This document shows, in pieces, positions 36,259-44,113 of a stretch of DNA of 45,704 bases. The notes below the pieces were generated by a model that saw nothing but the letters and a program-made list of their open reading frames with translations, had not been told where the DNA came from and ran no database searches. A program made the position numbers and the translations under genes. Every line of letters starts with the position of its first letter. Positions within the stretch are counted from its first letter, which is position 1. Source of the stretch: Clostridiales bacterium (lineage in GTDB: Bacteria; Bacillota_A; Clostridia; Peptostreptococcales; Anaerovoracaceae); the NCBI GenBank assembly GCA_012510935.1, contig JAAZHB010000153.1:1-45704 (forward strand), written 5' to 3'.

Positions 36259-36918
36259 TTACAAGAATCTTGCCATTCTGCGTCTCTTTGATTGATTCAT
36301 GTGATGTTCCATCGCAAGCTTTGCAGCAACAACATTTCTTTGCTCAATTGCTTCAAAGATTGATTTATGTTCATCAAGAATAGTTTGAAGAGATTCGTCT
36401 GTGTATGTACGAGGTGGGGCAGAGTGCTTTAAATATGTCTGGTATGTAGCAACTGTCTTCTCGAGCATTCTATCCATAGTTGAATCATAAATCTTATTAT
36501 GAAACATTGAGTTAAAAAATAGTACTTTCTCAATATCATTCTTGTGAGTATAAAACTCCATAAAGTCAATTATTTCCTTTAGACTGGCAATATATTCTGC
36601 ATCCATTCTCTGGACAGCCCACTCAACGGCTTGAACTTCAAGAAGGCATCTTAGGTCAAATAGGTCAGAAATATCTCTATTCGTTAATCCAACTACATAA
36701 GCACCACGATTAGGGATGTTCTCAACGAGTCCATCAGCCTCAAGCTGTCTAAAAGCCTCTCTAACAGGTGTTCTAGAAACCTTGAATTTCATGCAAATAG
36801 ACTGTTCTGTAAGTTTTGATTCAGCTGGAATTTCACCTGACAGTATTTCCTTTTGAAGCTCCGCTAGGACAGTAGTTGATAAAGGCTGACTAGGTTGTTC
36901 TATAATTTGTTGTGACAT
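36259..36918 (-). CDS. GntR-family (FadR/FCD subfamily) transcription regulator
   Basis: 219 residues, ATG at 36918 with AGAGGT upstream on the minus strand. N-terminal winged helix (about 15-80; KLTEQSICMKFKVSRTPVREAFRQ, in two stretches) and an all-helical FCD effector domain (about 85-215). The usual metal-ligand positions show FFNSMFH (Asn where the first Asp often is), DEHKSIF and EHHMNQS, so three His are kept. Ligands of this subfamily are mostly organic acids or amino acids; the ligand here is unknown. It is divergent from nth and shares an AT-rich regulatory region with inverted repeats. Confidence 0.9.
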   Translation of the reverse strand: MSQQIIEQPSQPLSTTVLAELQKEILSGEIPAESKLTEQSICMKFKVSRTPVREAFRQLEADGLVENIPNRGAYVVGLTNRDISDLFDLRCLLEVQAVEWAVQRMDAEYIASLKEIIDFMEFYTHKNDIEKVLFFNSMFHNKIYDSTMDRMLEKTVATYQTYLKHSAPPRTYTDESLQTILDEHKSIFEAIEQRNVVAAKLAMEHHMNQSKRRRMARFL

Positions 36919-36941
36919 ATCAAATACCTCTAAATAAATTG

Positions 36942-37005
36942 TAGAATAAAAAAGAAATTGTATTCTATTTAAATGATTGTATACTTATAGTACAATTATA
37001 TTATT
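36942..37005. promoter_or_regulatory. Divergent control region with inverted repeats (gntR/nth)
   Basis: TAGAATA (36942-36948) and TATTCTA (36961-36967) form a 7-bp inverted repeat with a 12-bp spacer. TTGTATAC (36977-36984) and GTACAA (36990-36995) form a second, imperfect repeat. On the minus strand TTGTAC-17-TTAAAT could be the gntR promoter; on the plus strand TTGTAT at 36977 could serve nth. Either repeat may be the autoregulatory GntR operator. Confidence 0.45.
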
Positions 37006-37038
37006 CAATATAAAATTGTCAACAAAGAATGATTAATT

Positions 37039-37704
37039 ATGAAAAAAAATACTAAAAAAACATTAAATAAGAATGAAGTGAGTCAGGTTATCGAATTGCT
37101 AGATAGAGCATACCCTGACGCAGGTTGCGAACTTGACTATGATTCAGTATATCATCTTCTGATAGCTGTGGTGCTTTCTGCGCAGACAACCGATGTAAGC
37201 GTAAATAAAGTAACGCCGGCTCTTTTTGAGAAATTCACAAGCATTGAATCACTTGCATCAGCTGATAGTAACGACGTTGAAGCAGTTATTAAGACTATTG
37301 GACTATATAAATCAAAGGCTAGAAATATTATTAAGCTATCAGAGAAGTTATTAAATGATTTTAACGGGGAAGTTCCTAGCACCTTCGAGGAGCTAATTTC
37401 TTTGCCAGGTGTTGGTCGCAAGACCGCAAATGTAGTTCTTGCAGAAGCATTCGGTGAACAAAGAATAGCTGTTGACACCCATGTTTTCAGAGTGTCTAAC
37501 AGAATTGGGCTAGTTTGTGAAAAAGATGTCTTATCTACTGAGCAGTCTTTGATGAAAGTAATTCCTCGCAAGAAGTGGTCTAGAACACACCATCTGCTTA
37601 TTATTCACGGCAGAAGATGTTGCAATGCAAGGAAGCCAGATTGTACGAATTGTCCAACTTCGTCTTTATGCCTTGAAAACCATGACTCTCATTTGTTACA
37701 ATAA
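37039..37704 (+). CDS. nth: Endonuclease III
   Basis: 221 residues. Helix-hairpin-helix DNA glycosylase/AP lyase for oxidised pyrimidines. HhH motif LPGVGRKTANVVL with the catalytic Lys, VDTHVFRVSNR with the catalytic Asp, and the [4Fe-4S] motif C-x6-C-x2-C-x5-C at the C-terminus (CNARKPDCTNCPTSSLC). The Shine-Dalgarno before ATG 37039 is weak. Divergent from gntR; transcription may continue into gap since no terminator is seen. Confidence 0.94.
   Translation: MKKNTKKTLNKNEVSQVIELLDRAYPDAGCELDYDSVYHLLIAVVLSAQTTDVSVNKVTPALFEKFTSIESLASADSNDVEAVIKTIGLYKSKARNIIKLSEKLLNDFNGEVPSTFEELISLPGVGRKTANVVLAEAFGEQRIAVDTHVFRVSNRIGLVCEKDVLSTEQSLMKVIPRKKWSRTHHLLIIHGRRCCNARKPDCTNCPTSSLCLENHDSHLLQ
37673..37702 (+). 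promoter_or_regulatory. Candidate promoter for the gap-pgk-tpiA block
   Basis: TTGAAA (37673-37678), 18-bp spacer, TACAAT (37697-37702), at the very end of nth. A second overlapping possibility is TTGTTA (37693-37698) with TAAAAT (37715-37720). Candidate only. Confidence 0.4.
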
Positions 37705-37753
37705 ATGTGCAAGATAAAATTATTTATTAGGCAACGCCTTAGGAGGATTTATT

Positions 37754-38770
37754 ATGGCAAGAGTCGGTATTAGTGGCTTTGGTAGAATTTCTAGAGTTGT
37801 AATGAGAGCAGCTTTGGGGATGGAAGATATTGAAATAGCAGGTATCAATTGGAGAAATGCAGATATTGATTATGTTAGATACCTATTGCAATATGACAGT
37901 ACTTTCGGAAAGTTCCCTGAAAAGGTTGAGACTTATTCTGATGGACTAGTTATTAGAGGCAAGAAGATTCCTGTTTTCTTCAATAATGATGCTAAGGACA
38001 TTCCTTGGGGGGATGTTGGAGCTGATTATGTAATGGAAGGTACGGGAGTATATAACACAACTGAGAAGGCACAAGTACATCTAGATGCTGGTGCAAAGAA
38101 GGTTATTATTTCTGCTCCTGCTAAGGATAAGGAAACACCTACATTTGTATATGGCGTAAACCACAGAGAATACAAGTCAGATATGAATGTTGTTTCAAAT
38201 GCATCATGCACAACTAACTGTCTAGCACCTGTATGTAAAGTTCTAGAAGATAATTGGGGAATTGACCAAGGACTTATGTCAACAATTCATGCATCCACTG
38301 CAAAGCAGAATGTTGTTGATGACAGAAACAATAAGGATTGGAGAATTGGTAGGTCAGTATTTAACAATGTAATACCTACAACTACTGGTGCTGCAAAGGC
38401 TGTAGGTCTTGTTATTCCAGAAATTGCTGGAAAGCTAACTGGACTTGCTTACAGAGTGCCAACAGCAGATGTATCCGTAGTTGATCTGAATGTAATGCTT
38501 AAGAATCCAGCTACAGTTGATGATATCTTTGAAGCTATGCACAAGGCTGCATCAGAAGGAGATCTTAAGGGTGTTCTTGAGTATGTTGAGGATCCTTGTG
38601 TAACAATGGATTTCATTGGAGATGCTCATACATCTATCTTTGATGCTAACATGGCAATTCAGCTTAACGATAAGTTCTTCAAGCTTATTGCATACTATGA
38701 CAATGAGTTTGGATATAGCCATAAGATACTTGAGCTAATCAGACATATGGCATCAGTTGATAACAAATAA
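37754..38770 (+). CDS. gap: Glyceraldehyde-3-phosphate dehydrogenase with atypical cofactor pocket
   Basis: 338 residues, phosphorylating GAPDH of the E. coli GapA/eukaryote-like class. Catalysis is intact: SNASCTTNCLAP with C152, and H179 in STIHAST. Differences lie in the dinucleotide site: the glycine motif is GFGRISR (Ser13 for the third Gly); the NAD-selecting Asp of the usual IND(L) is replaced, giving I-N-W33-R34; and the loop that normally reads DGPS (Pro188 in Bacillus numbering) is D-D-R191-N. Two introduced Arg near the adenosine ribose could favour NADP, but this is inference. RBS AGGAGG precedes ATG 37754. First of gap-pgk-tpiA. Confidence 0.93.
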   Translation: MARVGISGFGRISRVVMRAALGMEDIEIAGINWRNADIDYVRYLLQYDSTFGKFPEKVETYSDGLVIRGKKIPVFFNNDAKDIPWGDVGADYVMEGTGVYNTTEKAQVHLDAGAKKVIISAPAKDKETPTFVYGVNHREYKSDMNVVSNASCTTNCLAPVCKVLEDNWGIDQGLMSTIHASTAKQNVVDDRNNKDWRIGRSVFNNVIPTTTGAAKAVGLVIPEIAGKLTGLAYRVPTADVSVVDLNVMLKNPATVDDIFEAMHKAASEGDLKGVLEYVEDPCVTMDFIGDAHTSIFDANMAIQLNDKFFKLIAYYDNEFGYSHKILELIRHMASVDNK

Positions 38771-38792
38771 AGAAATTAAGATATGCTTTTAT

Positions 38793-38812
38793 GCCGCGCT
38801 GAATAGCGCGGC
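38793..38812 (+). terminator. GC-rich hairpin between gap and pgk
   Basis: GCCGCGCT (38793-38800), loop GAAT, AGCGCGGC (38805-38812): eight perfect GC-rich pairs in an AT-rich genome, followed by AATATTTTAG. It could be a partial terminator that sets the gap:pgk ratio, or a 3'-end stabiliser of gap mRNA. Confidence 0.7.
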
Positions 38813-38843
38813 AATATTTTAGAAAAAAAGGGGAGATATTATT

Positions 38844-40028
38844 ATGAAAAAGACCGTTAAAGACATTAACTGGGACGGCAAGACCGCAGTAATGAGATGT
38901 GATTTTAACGTTCCTTTGAAGGACGGAGTTATTACGGATAATACAAGAATTAAAGCAGCTCTTCCTACAATTAATTATCTAGTTGAAAACAATGCTAAAG
39001 TTGTAATTATGTCGCATCTTGGCAGACCTAAGGGCAAGGCAGTTCCTGAGTTAAGTCTTGCACCAGTAGCTAAGCAGCTTGCAGAGTATGTTGATGCTAA
39101 AGTAAATTTCTGCCCATCAGATGTAGTTGTTGATGATAAAGTAAGACAGGCTGCACACGACTTAAGCAAGGGAGAGATCCTTTTAATTGAGAACGTTCGC
39201 TTTAGAAATGAAGAGACAGATAACGATCCATCTTTTGCTAAAGAACTTTCTGAATTAGGTGACATTTTCGTTCAAGAAGCTTTTGGTACTGCTCACAGAG
39301 CGCATGCTTCAACAACTGGAATTGCCGACTATATTCCTGCAGTATCTGGGTTCCTAATTGACAAAGAGCTTACATTCTTGGGAAATGCTATAAATAACCC
39401 TAAAAGACCTTTTGCTGCGATAATGGGGGGAGCAAAAGTTGCCGATAAGATTTCGGTTATTACCAATCTATTAGATAAGGTTGATATGCTTCTTATCGGA
39501 GGCGGAATGGCTTATACATTCCTAAAGGCACAAGGTTACGAGATTGGAACTTCAATTCTAGATGATGCGGGCCTCGATAAAGCTAAAGATATTCTTAAGC
39601 TAGCAGAAGAGAAGGGCGTAAAGTTTTATCTCCCAATTGATGTTATTGCTGCAGATGAATTTGCCAATGATTCTCCTTACGATACATATTCAATCTCTGA
39701 GATTCCAGCTAATAGAATGGGATTAGACATTGGCTTTGAGACTATAAAGCTTTATGAAGAAGCTCTTGCTTCAGCTAATACAATTGTATGGAACGGACCA
39801 ATGGGCGTATTTGAGATGCCTTCTTTCGCCGTTGGTACTAAAGCAATTGCTGAATGTCTTGCAGCATCAGATGCTACAACTGTAATAGGTGGTGGAGATT
39901 CGGCTGCAGCTGTTGAACAATTTGGATTGGCAGACAAGATGACTCACATATCAACTGGCGGTGGCGCAAGTCTTGAGTTCCTAGAAGGTAAGACTTTGCC
40001 AGGTATCGCTGTAATTGATGAAGTATAG
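38844..40028 (+). CDS. pgk: Phosphoglycerate kinase
   Basis: 394 residues, full-length two-domain glycolytic kinase. N-terminal substrate-binding marks: RCDFNVPLKDGVITDNTRI, SHLGRPKG and LIENVRFRNEE; C-terminal nucleotide-binding marks: AIMGGAKVADKI, WNGPMGVFE and GGGDSAAA, with STGGGASLEFLEG at the end. It transfers phosphate from 1,3-bisphosphoglycerate to ADP. RBS GGGGAG before ATG 38844. Confidence 0.97.
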   Translation: MKKTVKDINWDGKTAVMRCDFNVPLKDGVITDNTRIKAALPTINYLVENNAKVVIMSHLGRPKGKAVPELSLAPVAKQLAEYVDAKVNFCPSDVVVDDKVRQAAHDLSKGEILLIENVRFRNEETDNDPSFAKELSELGDIFVQEAFGTAHRAHASTTGIADYIPAVSGFLIDKELTFLGNAINNPKRPFAAIMGGAKVADKISVITNLLDKVDMLLIGGGMAYTFLKAQGYEIGTSILDDAGLDKAKDILKLAEEKGVKFYLPIDVIAADEFANDSPYDTYSISEIPANRMGLDIGFETIKLYEEALASANTIVWNGPMGVFEMPSFAVGTKAIAECLAASDATTVIGGGDSAAAVEQFGLADKMTHISTGGGASLEFLEGKTLPGIAVIDEV

Positions 40029-40051
40029 TTTAAGCACAAAGGAGATTTAAG

Positions 40052-40816
40052 ATGAAGAAATTCTTAATTGCTGGAAATTGGAAAATGAATATGACTACAG
40101 CTGAGGCTGTGGAGTTCGCAAACGAGCTTAAGGCTAAAGAGCTAGGGAACGAAGAGGAGGTTGCAATCATTGCACCTTTCACACAGCTTGAAGCAATAAA
40201 GAGTGCACTAAAGGGTTCAGATATTAAAGTTGGTGCACAAAATGTTCATTATGAGGAGTCGGGCGCATACACTGGTGAGATTTCTGTTGATATGCTCAAA
40301 GAGATTGGTGTTGACTATTGTGTAATTGGGCACTCCGAGAGAAGACAATATTTCAACGAAACTGATTCAGCAATCAATTTGAAACTCAAAGCATTAATTA
40401 AAGCCGGGATTAAACCTATTCTTTGTGTGGGCGAGTCTTTGGAGATTAGAGAAGCTGGCAATGAGAATACTTTCGTTGCTACTCAGGTAATGGCTGATAT
40501 AGATGGTCTTTCTTATGAAGATATGAAAGAATTAGTTATTGCATATGAGCCAATCTGGGCTATCGGAACCGGTAAGACAGCTACACCAGAGCAGGCGGCT
40601 GATATGTGTGGTTTTATAAGAGGACTAGTAGGAGGACTTTATGACAATGTTCACCTCGAAGATTCTCTATTAATACTCTACGGTGGAAGCATGAAACCAT
40701 CAAATGCAAAAGAACTTCTAACTAAAGACAATATTGATGGTGGACTTATTGGTGGAGCTAGCCTCAAAGTAGACAGTTTTGCGGAGCTTGCCGATATTGC
40801 ACTAAGTTGTAGATAG
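40052..40816 (+). CDS. tpiA: Triosephosphate isomerase
   Basis: 254 residues, TIM barrel. Catalytic residues are visible: Lys in AGNWKMN (K11), His in IGHSERR, Glu in AYEPIWAIGTGK, and the phosphate-binding loop YGGSMKPSNA. It interconverts dihydroxyacetone phosphate and glyceraldehyde-3-phosphate and so also sets the substrate pool for GpsA. RBS AAGGAG precedes ATG 40052. Neither gpm nor eno follows; secG does. Confidence 0.97.
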   Translation: MKKFLIAGNWKMNMTTAEAVEFANELKAKELGNEEEVAIIAPFTQLEAIKSALKGSDIKVGAQNVHYEESGAYTGEISVDMLKEIGVDYCVIGHSERRQYFNETDSAINLKLKALIKAGIKPILCVGESLEIREAGNENTFVATQVMADIDGLSYEDMKELVIAYEPIWAIGTGKTATPEQAADMCGFIRGLVGGLYDNVHLEDSLLILYGGSMKPSNAKELLTKDNIDGGLIGGASLKVDSFAELADIALSCR

Positions 40817-40898
40817 TTTTTGTACAACTATTCAAGTAATCTAATTCACATTATTAAAATTTTAAAGCAGTTATGCAGTTTTTTCGGGGCTGATGATG

Positions 40899-40927
40899 TT
40901 GACAGAATTGTTTATGGGTGTTAAAAT
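40899..40927 (+). promoter_or_regulatory. Near-consensus promoter of secG
   Basis: TTGACA (40899-40904), 17-bp spacer, TAAAAT (40922-40927). Transcription would start near 40934, about 78 nt before the secG ATG. It separates secG from the glycolytic block; between tpiA and this point (40817-40898) I see no strong terminator. Confidence 0.85.
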
Positions 40928-41011
40928 ACAAACTTGTAACAACGATTTATTCTTTTTTATAACAAATAATTTTCAAATTATTTGTTTTTGAAACCAATGG
41001 AGGTGAGACCC

Positions 41012-41245
41012 ATGCATACAGCTTTAATGATTGGCCTTTTGATTGCGAGTATTATTCTGATTATCAGTATACTGCTTCAGTCTAGTAACAGTGACGGCCT
41101 ATCGGGCTCGATTGCTGGAGGAGCAGAACAGCACTTTGGTAAGAAGAAGAGCAAGGGATATGACGCTTTATTAAGTAGAGTAACAACAATTGCTGCTGCT
41201 ATTTATATCGTGCTTTCCCTAGTTATTGTCGCAGTATTTAGCTAA
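41012..41245 (+). CDS. secG: Preprotein translocase subunit SecG
   Basis: 77 residues from ATG 41012 with GGAGGTGA at 40999-41006; the open frame runs back to 40982 but that part overlaps the RBS. Two TM helices (about 3-22 and 55-76) flank a loop with the conserved GLSGSIAGGAEQHFGKKK (18 residues). SecG is the accessory subunit of the SecYEG channel. Its place after tpiA is common in Firmicutes; smpB/ssrA/rnr, often next, are replaced here by hppA. Confidence 0.93.
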   Translation: MHTALMIGLLIASIILIISILLQSSNSDGLSGSIAGGAEQHFGKKKSKGYDALLSRVTTIAAAIYIVLSLVIVAVFS

Positions 41246-41262
41246 GAGAATACTTTGCGACC

Positions 41263-41268
41263 TATAAT
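41263..41268 (+). promoter_or_regulatory. Candidate -10 box of hppA
   Basis: Perfect TATAAT at 41263-41268, ten bases before the palindrome at 41278-41303, which would then start at about +3. No clear -35 is seen. Confidence 0.45.
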
Positions 41269-41277
41269 TTGATATTA

Positions 41278-41303
41278 ATAGACAGACCAGCTGGTCTGTC
41301 TAT
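41278..41303. promoter_or_regulatory. Perfect 26-bp palindrome upstream of hppA
   Basis: ATAGACAGACCAG (41278-41290) immediately followed by its reverse complement CTGGTCTGTCTAT (41291-41303). With no spacer and no U-tract after it, it resembles a dimeric repressor operator (GACC-nnnn-GGTC centres are seen for TetR-family sites such as NemR). It can also fold in RNA as a hairpin, a terminator-like end for secG. Confidence 0.7.
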
Positions 41304-41368
41304 AGGATTTATATTTATTACTATTCTTATTGAAATATAAGGATGATCGAATCAGGAGGTTATTAAAT

Positions 41369-43387
41369 ATGACTATTAAGTTAGTAGTACTAATCTGTGC
41401 TGCACTTGGTCTTCTTGTTGCTTTCGGTCTTGCAACTTGGGTTGGAAAACAGGATGCGGGCAATAATAAGATGAAGGAAATTTCAGGGTACATCAGAGAA
41501 GGTGCTTTTGCATTCCTAAAGAAAGAATACAAGTCAATGGTTATTGTTATTGCTGTTCTTTTCGTATTGATTGGATTTGCAATTGACTGGACATCAGCTA
41601 TCCTATATCTAATTGGAGCACTTCTATCTGTACTTGCAGGATTCTTCGGAATGAATGTAGCTACTAAAGGAAATGTTAGAACTGCAAGCGCTGCTATGAA
41701 TGGTGGTATGCCTAAGGCTCTTAAGGTTGCTTTTAGATCAGGTGCTGTTATGGGTCTATGCGTAACAGGTCTTGGTCTTCTTGGACTAAGTGCTGTTTTC
41801 GTTGTGCTAGATTTAGCAACAATTACACAGTGCATCACAAGCTTTGGTCTTGGTGCTTCATCAATGGCTCTATTTGGTCGTGTTGGTGGTGGTATCTATA
41901 CAAAGGCTGCTGATGTTGGTGCTGACCTTGTAGGTAAGGTTGAGGCAGGAATTCCTGAAGATGATCCTCGTAACCCTGCTGTTATTGCAGATAATGTAGG
42001 TGATAATGTAGGTGATGTTGCTGGAATGGGTTCAGACCTATTTGAGTCATATGTTGGTTCAATTATTTCAGCTGTAACACTTGCTTCAGTTGCTGTTAAG
42101 GCTCAAGGATATAGTTCATCATTTACAGAAGCTCAGGCTGCAATTTTCCCTATGATTATTGCTGCTGTAGGTATTATTGCATCTGTTATTGGTATTCTTG
42201 CTGTAAGGGGTTCAGAGAAGACAAATCCAGCTAAGTCACTTAATATGGGAACTTATGTAAGTTCTTTCATAGTAATTATTGCTGCAGTATTCTTCTCAAA
42301 TAGAATTCTTGGTTCACTTATTTATGCTTATGCAATTATTGCTGGACTGCTAGTTGGTGTAATTATTGGACAGTTAACTGAATATTACACTTCAGATGCA
42401 CACAAGCATGTTAAGAGAATTGCTGCGGAATCAGAGACAGGTTCAGCTACAACAATTATTTCTGGTCTTGCAGTTGGTATGGAATCAACATTCTGGCCTA
42501 TCATCATGATTTGTGCTGGCGTTATTGTTGCTTACCAATTCGCTGGTCTATATGGAATTGCTCTTGCTGCTGTTGGAATGCTTTCAACTGGTGGTATGAT
42601 AGTTGCTGTAGATGCATACGGTCCAGTTTCAGATAATGCTGGTGGAATCGCTGAGATGTCAGAGCTTCCACACGAGGTACGTAATATCACAGATACACTT
42701 GACTCAGTAGGTAACACAACTGCTGCTATTGGTAAAGGATTTGCTATTGGATCAGCTGCACTTACTGCACTTGCTCTATTCGCATCATTCTCAGATTCAG
42801 CTAATCTAACTGTTATCAGCATTACAGAGCCGCTTGTAATAGTAGGACTATTTATTGGTGCTATGTTACCATTCTTGTTCTCAGCTTTGACAATGAGTTC
42901 AGTAGGTAGAGCTGCTAACAAGATGATTCAGGAAGTTAGAAGACAGTTCCGTGAGAATCCAGGAATCATGGAAGGTACTGTTAAGCCTGACCATGCAAAG
43001 TGTGTTGAGATTTCTACAGCTGCTGCTCTTAAGGAAATGGTACTACCTGGACTACTTGCAATCGTTGCTCCTCTAGCTGTAGGATTTATTCTTGGTGTTG
43101 AGTCACTAGGCGGTATGCTTGCTGGAGCACTTTCATCAGGAGTTCTACTAGCTATCATGATGTCAAATGCTGGTGGCGCTTGGGATAATGCTAAAAAGTA
43201 CATCGAAGGTGGCGCATTTGGTGGTAAGGGTTCAGATGCTCATAAGGCTGCTGTAGTTGGAGATACTGTTGGTGATCCATTCAAGGATACATCCGGACCT
43301 TCAATCAACATTCTTATCAAGTTGATGACAATCGTGTCACTTGTATTTGCACCTGTATTTGTACAGTTCGGCGGATTCCTATTCTAA
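41369..43387 (+). CDS. hppA: K+-dependent membrane pyrophosphatase (Na+ and/or H+ pump)
   Basis: 672 residues from ATG 41369 with AGGAGG at 41355-41360; the frame opens at 41330 but without RBS. A 16-TM-type integral membrane pyrophosphatase that couples PPi hydrolysis to ion export. Substrate-site motif [20 protein letters not shown] and the acidic [19 protein letters not shown] are present, as are the C-terminal [14 protein letters not shown] acids. The K+-dependence position after GNTT is Ala (A452) with Gly at 455, as in K+-dependent enzymes; K+-independent pumps have Lys there. Clostridial K+-dependent enzymes are often Na+ pumps; the ion here is not decided by this alone. Confidence 0.95.
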   Translation: MTIKLVVLICAALGLLVAFGLATWVGKQDAGNNKMKEISGYIREGAFAFLKKEYKSMVIVIAVLFVLIGFAIDWTSAILYLIGALLSVLAGFFGMNVATKGNVRTASAAMNGGMPKALKVAFRSGAVMGLCVTGLGLLGLSAVFVVLDLATITQCITSFGLGASSMALFGRVGGGIYTKAADVGADLVGKVEAGIPEDDPRNPAVIADNVGDNVGDVAGMGSDLFESYVGSIISAVTLASVAVKAQGYSSSFTEAQAAIFPMIIAAVGIIASVIGILAVRGSEKTNPAKSLNMGTYVSSFIVIIAAVFFSNRILGSLIYAYAIIAGLLVGVIIGQLTEYYTSDAHKHVKRIAAESETGSATTIISGLAVGMESTFWPIIMICAGVIVAYQFAGLYGIALAAVGMLSTGGMIVAVDAYGPVSDNAGGIAEMSELPHEVRNITDTLDSVGNTTAAIGKGFAIGSAALTALALFASFSDSANLTVISITEPLVIVGLFIGAMLPFLFSALTMSSVGRAANKMIQEVRRQFRENPGIMEGTVKPDHAKCVEISTAAALKEMVLPGLLAIVAPLAVGFILGVESLGGMLAGALSSGVLLAIMMSNAGGAWDNAKKYIEGGAFGGKGSDAHKAAVVGDTVGDPFKDTSGPSINILIKLMTIVSLVFAPVFVQFGGFLF

Positions 43388-43417
43388 TAGGGTGAAGCAA
43401 TAAATATTGAAATATTA

Positions 43418-43453
43418 AATGTGGAGTAGGGCAAACCTACTCCACATTTTTTC
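43418..43453. terminator. Strong terminator of hppA, also facing the aldolase operon
   Basis: AATGTGGAGTAGG (43418-43430), loop GCAAA, CCTACTCCACATT (43436-43448), then a T-run. Thirteen perfect pairs. Read from the minus strand it ends in TTTAATATTT, so it may also stop the aldolase operon that ends at 43520. Confidence 0.95.
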
Positions 43454-43519
43454 GGATATTGATTATTATGTTATGCTATGTTCGCATTCAAAGTTGCTAT
43501 GGCAAAGACATGATTGTAA

Positions 43520-44113
43520 TTATTGCTTGTTAAAGAATGAATCGATATTATGCCTTGCTAGGCTATCTATTAAATTACAATTATTAAATGCATCTTCAAG
43601 GTCTATGCCATAGCATACCATTCCATGGTGCGACATAAAGCATCCTTTTGAGTGGTTATCTGATATTGCTCGAGCAATATTTTTAGCTAATTTATCGGTT
43701 CCGCCGCGTCCATATTCTGCACAAGGAAAGATTGAACCAAGTTTATCTTTAACTAGTGAATCGTCAATTATCATATCCTTATTACATGCCGCATAAATGC
43801 AAGGATAGGTAGAATGTGTATGAATAATTCCACCTGCATCAGCATTATTTTTATATATTAATGCATGTAAAAATTTTTCAGATGTTGGTTTATTCTCGCT
43901 AGGATCATATTCTAAAGTATTAATCTTCACTTTTACCATATCTGAAGTCGTGAGTGTTAAATAATCCATTCCGGAGGGAGTGCAAATCATATAGTCATTA
44001 TCAAGTCTTGCCGAAATATTGCCCCATGTACCTTGCACAAGATCCTCTTTAACAAGTCTAATTCCATATTCTACAAGAGCTTCTCTTACTCTATGCTCGT
44101 CCTTCGATTTCAT
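43520..44113 (-). CDS. Class II aldolase/adducin-family protein (FucA-like)
   Basis: 197 residues from ATG 44113, with AAGGAAG upstream on the minus strand; the frame extends to 44176 but without RBS. Fuculose-1-phosphate-aldolase fold: GTWGNISARL (28-37) and CTPSGMDY (44-51) phosphate-site motifs, the catalytic Glu in KPTSE (E79), zinc ligands H98 and H100 (HTHS), and SHHGMVCYG (161-169) with the third His. Substrate is not evident; relatives include L-fuculose-, L-rhamnulose- and methylthioribulose-phosphate enzymes. It is second in a two-gene operon behind a degenerate paralogue, with 23 bases of overlap. Confidence 0.88.
   Translation of the reverse strand: MKSKDEHRVREALVEYGIRLVKEDLVQGTWGNISARLDNDYMICTPSGMDYLTLTTSDMVKVKINTLEYDPSENKPTSEKFLHALIYKNNADAGGIIHTHSTYPCIYAACNKDMIIDDSLVKDKLGSIFPCAEYGRGGTDKLAKNIARAISDNHSKGCFMSHHGMVCYGIDLEDAFNNCNLIDSLARHNIDSFFNKQ

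Noticed and set aside
37705..37753. Small AGGC-AAC-GCCT stem ahead of the gap RBS
   Set aside because: Only four pairs; could be chance and does not clearly cover the RBS.
40808..40835. Possible terminator after tpiA (ATAGTT...AACTAT)
   Set aside because: The stem is only six A/T-rich pairs and no U-tract follows; too weak to call.
40886..40900. GGGGCTGATGATG resembling the 5' end of tmRNA
   Set aside because: The rest of the tmRNA consensus (the ATTCGAC stretch and the 3' acceptor end) is missing, and secG begins about 120 bases later.
41275..41838. 187-residue minus-strand ORF over the start of hppA
   Set aside because: Antisense shadow of a TM-rich gene, starting inside hppA and lacking an RBS.
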